Origin: Armillaria gallica
Taxonomy: Eukaryota > Basidiomycota > Agaricomycetes > Agaricales > Physalacriaceae
NCBI GenBank assembly: GCA_037576215.1
Contig: JBANDB010000004.1
Location: 5,642,001-5,706,000 of the forward strand
Direction of reading: 5' to 3'
DNA: 64,000 bases
The notes under the pieces were generated by a model, which made no database searches, was not told the DNA's origin, and worked only from the letters and a program-made list of their open reading frames with translations. The position numbers and the translations under genes are program-made. Below, piece after piece: positions 57,300 to 64,000 of this stretch; within the stretch, counting starts at the first letter, position 1, and the number at the start of each line of letters is the position of its first letter.

Positions 57300-57416
57300 T
57301 TACCCCCCCACTAGGGCAGGTGTCCCAACTGCCAGTACATCGGCGTTCCGTCTGCGTCATCGTCATGCCGTCCCTAGAGATCTCATGCCCTTGAGCAGAG
57401 TTTTCGAGAGAATGTC

Positions 57417-57760
57417 ATATGGGCTGCAGCTTGCTCCAAAGGCCTTGTTCGCCCAGAGGAGGAGGGGATTTTCCATATGATGGTGACGCGAGTGGTAAAC
57501 TAGACCCGTATGTCTCGTTGAGCAGGCCTGATTATGTGCATCTGTCGTTGGATCGGCGTTCCATTTTGATTTTCATCATCGTCCGTCTCGTTAAACCTCC
57601 CGGGTTTAACGAGCAATGTTATGCGCGCTGCAGCTTGTCCTGGGGGCCTTGTTCGCCTTCCAGGCATGGGGGACTTTTCGCATAACAGCGATGAGAGTGA
57701 TAAAAATGGGATCTGTATGCTCGGGTGGCGGATTTGTTTGTCGCACGTGGTGTATTCGTA
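57417..57760. repeat. Imperfect tandem duplication in the element's 3' untranslated part
   Basis: Two copies, about 57417-57550 and 57613-57750, share GCTGCAGCTTG, GGCCTTGTTCGCC and a TTTTCC/GCATA block followed by GATG/GACGCGAGTG-like sequence. The hairpin at 57587-57613 sits between them. Confidence 0.55.
57587..57613. other. Hairpin in the element's 3' untranslated part
   Basis: CTCGTTAAACC, the five-base loop TCCCG and GGTTTAACGAG form a perfect 11-bp stem. It lies between pol and the polypurine tract, just before the second copy of the tandem duplication, so it would be present in the genomic RNA. Confidence 0.55.
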
Positions 57761-57851
57761 AAGGTCATTATCATGGAGTCCATTTGTCGTTAGAAGTCGT
57801 GAGTGAGGGTCCGTTGTTATCCCCCGTTATAGGGCTCGACTGCTTGTTTGT

Positions 57852-60800
57852 TTATGGGATTTCTGTTGCTTCGTACGGCGATTTCGAGCCTGTCGAGGGG
57901 TCGTCGTTGCCACCAAACCAATCCCAGTCGAGTGCTTGGTCGTACCAGATTTTTTGACCAGTGAATGGGTCTGTATAAGACTGCCAATCTCCTGTCTCTT
58001 GTCTGGTGCGGTTCACTTTTTCTGCGAGGTATTTGTCGACTAGTTCGTCGGCATCCATGTCGTTTTCCTTTACCCAGCTGTTGGATTCGGGTCCATATCC
58101 TTTCCATTTAACGAAGTAGTCTGTAGTCCAGTGCCAGGGTTCGCCAGCCCTTCCTCGGACCTTCCGGTCTCTATGCTCGAGAACTTGCTCGATTTCATAG
58201 TGCTCCTCCCCGTCAATAAGATCGGGTGGTGGCGGAGGCGGCTGTTCCTGGTTAGGGAATGTGGGTGGCGTATAGGGTGTTAGGAGTGTTTCGTTGAATA
58301 CTGGATGGATACGCCAGCCTATGGGGAGTTTTAGTTTATACGCCGAGGCTCCGATCTTGGCGATGATAGGGAAGGGGCCCGTTTTTTTGTCTGCAAGTTT
58401 TTTCTTCGGACGTGGGAGTGCCAGATTGCTCGTATCGAGCCACACTTTGTCTCCCACCGAGTAATCAACTGCAGGTCTTTTCTTTTTGTCGTATTGGGCT
58501 TTCATCTGGTCGGCGGCTTTTTCGAGTGCTTGCTTTGCCTCGGCGTGGATTTTCTGCATGTCGGAAACAAAAGAGTTCGAGGCCGGTGTTCTGAAGGGTG
58601 CTTGGGGTCGTACGGCACCAGGGAGGACCTCGACGATATAGCCATGGGTAACCTCGAAGGGACTTTTACCCGTTGCGGAGTGGGTGCGGTTATTGTGAGC
58701 GAAGGCCGCGAGAGAGAGCCATTCCACCCAGTCATTCTGACGGTGATTGACGAAGATCCGGAGGTATTTTTCAACCTCCTGATTTACTCGCTCAGTCTGT
58801 CCGTCAGTTTGTGGGTGGTAGGCGGTGGATACGTTTGCCTTGATTTGAAGCAAGTCATAAAGGTCTTTCATGAACTTGGATACAAACACGGTGCCTCGGT
58901 CGCTGATAACGACCTGGGGCATCCCATGTTTGGCGTAAACTTGGTCTCGTAGGATTTTGGCCCACCCTTCCGATGACATCTCCGTAGTGCATGCGACTGG
59001 TATGATTTCTTTAGAGAAGCGATCGACGATCATTAGGATTGCGTCGAAGCCTTGGCTCTTCGGTAAACCAGTTACCATGTCGACGGAGATATGGGTCCAG
59101 GGTCGGGAGGGTATCGTGTTGGGATGTAGCGGTGCTGCTTTTGCTTGAGTGCTCGACTTCGTTCGTTGGCACGTTTCGCAACCGCGGACATAATCCTCTA
59201 TGTCTTTCTTCATCCTGGGCCACCAATATTCTCGTAAGACGAGTTCTTTAGTCTTTTCTATGCCGGGGTGTCCCGCCGTGATGTGGTCGTGAACTTGCGA
59301 GACAATCTCGCCTCGTAACGCATGGTCGGAAGGAACGTAAATGCGGGAATCGTAATAGATTAACCCGTCATTCATTTTCAGTCCTCGGTCGTGGTTTAGG
59401 GAGGTCGCAATGTTCTTGTCCCATCGACGGTGGTCGAGCGTGGCTTGCTTTATTTTGGAATGGGTTTCCTCGATAGTGGGCATGACTAGGGCCTGGAAAT
59501 GCTCGGGTTTGAGGACGATAACTTCATCGTTGTCCTCCTTTCCTTGCTCGTGATCTGCTCTGCGACTAAGTAAGTCGGCTTTCTTGTTTGCGGTTCCTGA
59601 TTTGTGGTGAAGCGTGAAGTGATATTCGGCCAGCTCAGTAACCCATCGTGCTTGTCGCCGATTGAGTTTCTGAGGTTTTCGGAAATACTGGAGATTCTGG
59701 TGATCCGTCCATATTTCGAAGTCCTGAGCTGCGCCCATCAGATAGTGCCTCCACTCGTCGAGCGCGATCATTATCGCGAGCAGTTCCTTGTCGTAAATTT
59801 CGTAATTTCGTTCTGTCGTGGTGAGGGATTTGGATAAAAATGCGACCGGGCGCCATTTTCCATCCTGCTCCTGCGTCAATACCGCACCTATCGCTCCCTC
59901 ACTTGCATCCGCCTCTACGCGGAATTTTCCTTCCTCGGTGGGTATTGCCAGTACCACCTCTTCGGCTAATAGGCGTTTCAACTCTTCGAATGCGTCCTGT
60001 TGCGCTTCTCCCCATTTCCATGGATCGTTTCCTGTTAGCTGGGTCATCGGTTTGACGACCTTGCTATATCCTTTGATGAAACGTCTGTAGAAGTTGGTAA
60101 AGCCTAAGAACGACTGGAGCTGTACTTTCTTGGTTGGTACAGGCCATTCTGCGATTCCTGCGATTTTGACTGGGTCCATGCGAATGCTCCCTTCACTGAT
60201 GATGACTCCGAGGTATTCCGTTTCCAAGGTTTCGAACTCGCACTTTTCTGCTTTAAGAAATAGTTTGTTCTTTCGGAGGAGTCTTAGGACCTCGCGCGTG
60301 ATGCGGCGATGCTCTTCCTTGGTTTTGGACATGATAAGGATGTCATCAAGGTAAACGGTGACGGCGCCTGATGCAATGAGATTTTTGAAAATGTCATTCA
60401 TCATCCACTGGAAGGTGGCAGGCGAGTTGGTGAGCCCAAAGAACATAACCGTGGGTTCGAACAACCCGCGATTAGTTCTAAATGCTGCCTTCCACTCGTC
60501 ACCACTTTTGATGCGCACGTTATTGTATCCCCATCGAACGTCAAGCTTGGAAAAATACTTAGCCCCCCGCAACTTGTCCATTAATTCTGAGATTAAGGGA
60601 AGAGGATAACGGTTTTTAATCGTCATCTCGTTGAGTTTCCTATAATCTTGGACTGGTCGCAGCTTGCCGTCCTTCTTTTTAACGAAGAAGAATGGCGAAG
60701 CCATGGGTGACTTAGATGGTCGTATTCGTCCACTCGAAAGATTCTCGTCTAAGAATTTGTCGAGTTCCGCTTGTTCGTTCCGGTTCAAAGGGTAGACCTT

Positions 60801-62999
60801 GCAATCTAGATTGGCGCTTGCGTTTGGAGTGAGTTCGATGGCGTGGTCCCACGTTTTTGGGTTAGGAAGTTCATCGAAGCTGTCTTTGTCGAACAGATCG
60901 TTGAAATCCCGACACCAATCCGGGACCATCTCTTCGAACGTTTTGGTCTCTTTGTCTGCGTTGGCCGCGGCGGCTAAGTCATTGGCGTGATGTGCACGTA
61001 TGAGAATAGCCCGCGTGAAATCTATTGCTAGGATAGTATCCCCTTGTTCCAGTTCCTCGTCCCATTTGTCATCGGGGTCCGCATCAGGTAACGTGAATGG
61101 GTTTTTACGGCATTCGCATCGTGCAAACGTTAATCCTCCAGTCTTCCAATTGATGATTGGATTATGCCGGGCTAACCAATCGTGACCAAGGAAGATCTCT
61201 TTATCACCGAGATCTGTTACGGCTAGATCTATTCGTTCAGAATGATCCCCGATTTTGAGTTCGATCTCGGCGTATTCGGTAATTGATCCTCCCGAGTTTT
61301 TGGTTCCGTCGGCATTATAGACTGGGATTGGAGCGGCTGTTGGTCGAGTCGGGATGTTATGTTGTTTAACGAATTTTTGATTGATGGCGCTACTGGTGCA
61401 TCCGCTGTCTACCAACGCGGTTGTAGAGATTTTGGAAATTGTTCCTGGAGCCCCGAGCATGACGGGGATCACCAGGTCTTTTCCTTTATCGCTTAACGCG
61501 CTGATAAGTCGCTTTGGTTCTTGTAGCTCGTGAAGCCACCAGAGTGCGTCAATTCGCTTCATCCCCCTCATTGCTTTGATCATCGAGTCCACAACCTCCT
61601 CTGCGCGTGCCTTGTGGATCCAGTTTTTAAGGATTGCCTTTGCTTCCGACTCCGTCCGCGCTTGTACTACGCCGTGTAGAGTCCATTCTGCCCCGAATGG
61701 TTTGAGCCATTCTCTATAGGTCTGTCCCTTTGTATAGGTTCGGGACAGTTGCGGGGCCTCTTCAACCTTCGCGTCGCCCCATACAGGCGCGACTACCGTC
61801 GGTGAGGTCACCGCATTTTCTAAGTCTAAAGGGGTTAAATTAGCGTTCTTGTTCATCATGAAACTGGTAATGTCTTCGTGGTCAGGTACTTCAATAAAAG
61901 CTACCTGATGCCCCCTTTGCACTGCCTGGGCGCTAGCAGCTTCCAAGCCTGCGGCTTTCTGGTCGGTCGTGGAACAGGAGTAGCTTTCCGCGAAGGTGTC
62001 GTTCCTAAAAGGAGCGACAAGGTGGGCTGTCACTGTTGCGCAATGATTGCCTACGCTTCTCACCGTTGAGTAACAGTCGCCTTCACCTGGTTCCTTCGGG
62101 CCCGTCTCTGTGATGACCGGGATCCTCGTTTCATTCGGCATTCCCCCTTCGTCGGGTCGCCCTACGTCTCGATAGGCGTTGGCAACTGATCGGGGGCACT
62201 TACCCGACTCCGGGTCGTCCATATTCGGGACCGAGGGCAATACCCCCGCTGTGTCCGTCGTCGTCTTCAGGGCGGAGGGCAAATAGATCCCTTCCTCCGC
62301 GTCTATGTTTCGTAATGTGGCGTCGCGATCTTTGTCGTCCTTTGCCACCCTAGATCCTAAGTCACCTTTGTGGTCGTCCTTAGCTTGTCCAGTGTTGCGG
62401 GAGCTGGTCTCCGTTGCTGTCTTCAGAGCCCCGTCGTGGGATTTACACTCTGCAGCCTGTGAGCAAGTCTCTTTTACCAGAGGAGGTTTCGCCGAAGCTA
62501 TTCCCTCGAAACTCCCTGCGCGGCAGGGACTCCGTAGAGCTGCGATTTCAGTGAGGGGACGTTTACGCGGGAGCATAGCTGTCTGCCCTCCTGCCCCATC
62601 CGGTCGGACATTCGTCACTGCGGCTTGAAACTCCCCAAGGGGAGGCCTCGACTGGTGCTCCGCCGTTATGATGGGTGGCGATCTGGTGGTCGCCTTGCCA
62701 TCCGCTTTTGCCTGTAATAGGTTAATTGCCAAATGCTGAGCCGATAGCTCTGTGACTACCGCGCCCGTTCCAAGTGTCGCTTCGTTAGGCGGAATGTTGG
62801 TCGCTTCGTTAGGCGTAGGCTGATTCAAGTTTAGCTCCTGGTCTGATTGCGAAGTCGCGGGTATATTCGAATGCGCGGTTGATACTACAGGTGATATATA
62901 AGTACAATCATGAAATGTGATGGGCGTACCAGCTGGAACTAAACCTCGGGCCGCCGAATAGACTGAATCATCATCTAGACGGCGGTCTCTTTTACCTCC
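57852..62999 (-). CDS. pol: Pol polyprotein of Ty3/gypsy chromovirus
   Basis: The frame is open from 62999 to the TAA at 57852-57854 (about 1715 codons). Residue numbers here count from the TTG at 62828. The first 450 residues are a low-complexity linker. Protease has DSG at 474-476. Reverse transcriptase (about 680-870) has YLDD at 826-829. RNase H starts about 960, with Asp974. The integrase zinc domain has His about 1182 and 1187 and Cys 1217 and 1220; its core has Asp1250, Asp1310 and Glu1346 (D-X35-E). A chromodomain (about 1543-1605, with YFVKWKGYG) closes the protein and would target heterochromatin. No early ATG exists in this frame, and the frame overlaps the end of gag by 25 nt, so expression probably needs -1 frameshifting. 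No disabling mutation seen. Confidence 0.9.
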   Translation of the reverse strand, partial: GGKRDRRLDDDSVYSAARGLVPAGTPITFHDCTYISPVVSTAHSNIPATSQSDQELNLNQPTPNEATNIPPNEATLGTGAVVTELSAQHLAINLLQAKADGKATTRSPPIITAEHQSRPPLGEFQAAVTNVRPDGAGGQTAMLPRKRPLTEIAALRSPCRAGSFEGIASAKPPLVKETCSQAAECKSHDGALKTATETSSRNTGQAKDDHKGDLGSRVAKDDKDRDATLRNIDAEEGIYLPSALKTTTDTAGVLPSVPNMDDPESGKCPRSVANAYRDVGRPDEGGMPNETRIPVITETGPKEPGEGDCYSTVRSVGNHCATVTAHLVAPFRNDTFAESYSCSTTDQKAAGLEAASAQAVQRGHQVAFIEVPDHEDITSFMMNKNANLTPLDLENAVTSPTVVAPVWGDAKVEEAPQLSRTYTKGQTYREWLKPFGAEWTLHGVVQARTESEAKAILKNWIHKARAEEVVDSMIKAMRGMKRIDALWWLHELQEPKRLISALSDKGKDLVIPVMLGAPGTISKISTTALVDSGCTSSAINQKFVKQHNIPTRPTAAPIPVYNADGTKNSGGSITEYAEIELKIGDHSERIDLAVTDLGDKEIFLGHDWLARHNPIINWKTGGLTFARCECRKNPFTLPDADPDDKWDEELEQGDTILAIDFTRAILIRAHHANDLAAAANADKETKTFEEMVPDWCRDFNDLFDKDSFDELPNPKTWDHAIELTPNASANLDCKVYPLNRNEQAELDKFLDENLSSGRIRPSKSPMASPFFFVKKKDGKLRPVQDYRKLNEMTIKNRYPLPLISELMDKLRGAKYFSKLDVRWGYNNVRIKSGDEWKAAFRTNRGLFEPTVMFFGLTNSPATFQWMMNDIFKNLIASGAVTVYLDDILIMSKTKEEHRRITREVLRLLRKNKLFLKAEKCEFETLETEYLGVIISEGSIRMDPVKIAGIAEWPVPTKKVQLQSFLGFTNFYRRFIKGYSKVVKPMTQLTGNDPWKWGEAQQDAFEELKRLLAEEVVLAIPTEEGKFRVEADASEGAIGAVLTQEQDGKWRPVAFLSKSLTTTERNYEIYDKELLAIMIALDEWRHYLMGAAQDFEIWTDHQNLQYFRKPQKLNRRQARWVTELAEYHFTLHHKSGTANKKADLLSRRADHEQGKEDNDEVIVLKPEHFQALVMPTIEETHSKIKQATLDHRRWDKNIATSLNHDRGLKMNDGLIYYDSRIYVPSDHALRGEIVSQVHDHITAGHPGIEKTKELVLREYWWPRMKKDIEDYVRGCETCQRTKSSTQAKAAPLHPNTIPSRPWTHISVDMVTGLPKSQGFDAILMIVDRFSKEIIPVACTTEMSSEGWAKILRDQVYAKHGMPQVVISDRGTVFVSKFMKDLYDLLQIKANVSTAYHPQTDGQTERVNQEVEKYLRIFVNHRQNDWVEWLSLAAFAHNNRTHSATGKSPFEVTHGYIVEVLPGAVRPQAPFRTPASNSFVSDMQKIHAEAKQALEKAADQMKAQYDKKKRPAVDYSVGDKVWLDTSNLALPRPKKKLADKKTGPFPIIAKIGASAYKLKLPIGWRIHPVFNETLLTPYTPPTFPNQEQPPPPPPDLIDGEEHYEIEQVLEHRDRKVRGRAGEPWHWTTDYFVKWKGYGPESNSWVKENDMDADELVDKYLAEKVNRTRQETGDWQSYTDPFTGQKIWYDQALDWDWFGGNDDPSTGSKSPYEATEIP

Positions 63000-64000
63000 T
63001 CAATCGTTGAGAGGCCTTCTTTCATATCCCAGTAAGTGTTTGCGCGTCGCAAAGACTCAACTCGGGTGGTGGACCGGGTAGGACAGTCGCGTTTGAAGTG
63101 ACCTAGCTTGCCACATCCAAAGCATATCGTCTTTGCCGTAGCTTTGTCGATATTCATCGGCTGTCCGCGCCCTCCATATGTAGTCCCTGTGGCCGTACTC
63201 GTTGTCAGCACAGGGGCTCTAGCTTGACCACCCTGTACAGGCGTGGTCACCTTCTGTGGTCGGGGAAATGTCCCTACCGTTCCTTCTGCCTGTCTGAGGC
63301 GCCAGTTAAGATCTATCCGAAGGAGGCGAGCCTTCCACGCTGGGTAGTCGGTCGGTACGTCCCCGTCTGACGAGTATATGGTGTTTTTACTCGATTGGCG
63401 GGCAGCCTTTTTGATCTGTTGGAGCATGATCATGTCGTTATTGCGTACTCCAGCGTGGTAGGCCAGTTCTTCAAAGAGCTGGAAGAACTTGTCGCCATCC
63501 TTGTGCTCCGATTGCTTTAGCCTCTCCCACTGCGCATACCTTAACTGCGAGTCAGCATCCTTCCAGAACCGTTTGTTGAGCTCCGACTGGAACTCGTCAT
63601 AGGTTGGATACTTCTGCTCGCCATCCGCTGTCTTTCCTATGACTTTAGCACACAATTGCCACCACCTTTCGGCGTCTCCTGCGAGTCGCGAGACGCAGAA
63701 GACGACCTTGTGCGGGTGGTGACGGAAGTGTCGGTTAAAGACGTCGAAATGTAACTCACACTTCAGGAAGAAGCGAGCGATGTCGTCAGAGTCCCCTACG
63801 AAGTCGTTGACCTCTTTCAAGATTTTTGGTTTGAAGTCGTCGTAGGGGGCTATCGCTCCAGCTTGCAAATCCCAAGGTATAGGTGGGTCTGGTATTCCAG
63901 GGGGTTCCGGGAATCGTGGTAGCACTACCCGTACTGCGGGGGCGGCGGGTGGCTGTCCTGGTTGCCCGCCCCCTCCGCCGGCTCCATGACCGCCACCGGC
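62975..64000 (-). CDS. gag: Gag protein of Ty3/gypsy chromovirus, N terminus outside window
   Basis: The frame is open from the window edge to TAG at 62975-62977, giving 341 visible codons. The N-terminal part is Gly/Pro-rich (GGGHGAGGGGGQPGQPPAAP). The capsid-like core, about residues 60-230 of the visible part, includes the Gag motif SRLAGDAERWWQL and the FWKDADSQLRYAQWERLKQ stretch of retrotransposon gag domains. A CCHC zinc knuckle, CFGCGKLGHFKRDC, binds the genomic RNA. The last 25 nt overlap the pol frame, with the heptamer G GTA AAA at 62996-62990. No start codon is visible, so the gene must begin past 64000. Confidence 0.88.
   Translation of the reverse strand, partial: AGGGHGAGGGGGQPGQPPAAPAVRVVLPRFPEPPGIPDPPIPWDLQAGAIAPYDDFKPKILKEVNDFVGDSDDIARFFLKCELHFDVFNRHFRHHPHKVVFCVSRLAGDAERWWQLCAKVIGKTADGEQKYPTYDEFQSELNKRFWKDADSQLRYAQWERLKQSEHKDGDKFFQLFEELAYHAGVRNNDMIMLQQIKKAARQSSKNTIYSSDGDVPTDYPAWKARLLRIDLNWRLRQAEGTVGTFPRPQKVTTPVQGGQARAPVLTTSTATGTTYGGRGQPMNIDKATAKTICFGCGKLGHFKRDCPTRSTTRVESLRRANTYWDMKEGLSTIEEVKETAV

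Larger units (their letters stand above)
56958..64000 (-). mobile_element. Ty3/gypsy chromovirus, nearly complete, 5' end outside window
   Basis: On the minus strand the element contains gag (from beyond 64000 to 62975), pol (62999-57852), a 3' untranslated part (57851-57300) with a polypurine tract, and the 3' LTR (57299-56958). Protease, reverse transcriptase, RNase H, integrase and a C-terminal chromodomain are present in the order typical of Ty3/gypsy chromoviruses. All key catalytic residues are intact and no stop interrupts pol, suggesting a recent insertion. The candidate target duplication on the left is AGGAG (56953-56957). Confidence 0.9.

Noticed and set aside
1..64000. tRNA or rRNA genes
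   Set aside because: No cloverleaf-forming segment with B-box-like sequence and no rRNA-like sequence was recognised by eye; a covariance-model scan would be needed to exclude a tRNA formally.

Overview
The window looks like an accessory, repeat-rich region of a mushroom-forming basidiomycete (Agaricomycetes). The evidence is short 47-60 bp GT-AG introns in every convincing gene, four complete members of the DUF6535 membrane-protein family that is expanded in Agaricomycetes, a Ty3/gypsy chromovirus with a chromodomain integrase, an F-box gene, a Dal5-type MFS transporter and a relic of a fungal anillin/Bud4-type PH protein. No rRNA, tRNA, CRISPR array or prokaryotic operon was recognised.

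Layout. 1-4380: tandem and nested direct repeats with a decayed ORF. 4351-8377: retroelement debris: a coiled-coil ORF, an LTR with an adjacent polypurine tract, a broken gag-like gene, and a 1.4 kb LTR with perfect TGATGTG/CACATCA ends that is unusually rich in CTAG. 9024-11893 and 18484-21470 (minus strand): DUF6535 genes 1 and 2. 12.2-17.5 kb: relics and repeat block A. 21990-24009 (minus): pseudogene fragment of an anillin/Bud4-like cytokinesis protein. 24.0-26.1 kb: repeat block B. 26.8-30.6 kb: a small basic-tailed gene model and an 11-exon, 816-residue membrane glycoprotein gene. 30.8-40.5 kb: DUF6535 gene 3 (33375-36207, plus) among at least four truncated DUF6535 relics. 40.6-46.8 kb: the most ordinary part: an unrecognised multi-exon gene, an MFS transporter (minus) and a frameshifted F-box gene (plus), the last two divergent. 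47-52 kb: sparse sequence and repeat block C, inverted relative to A and B. 52981-55777: DUF6535 gene 4. 56958-64000: a Ty3/gypsy chromovirus on the minus strand with intact pol; its gag start and 5' LTR lie beyond the window.

How it fits together. The region appears to have grown by repeated segmental duplication of a unit made of a DUF6535 gene plus flanking sequence. The four genes share exon structure (exon 2 is 164 nt in all) and a shared upstream box. Their N-terminal membrane module is strongly conserved and their C-terminal halves have diverged. Parts of the older copies are strongly CpG-depleted with sharp edges, as expected of cytosine-methylation decay in a silenced, repeat-rich domain. 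DUF6535 has no established biochemical function, so any role proposed here is inference.
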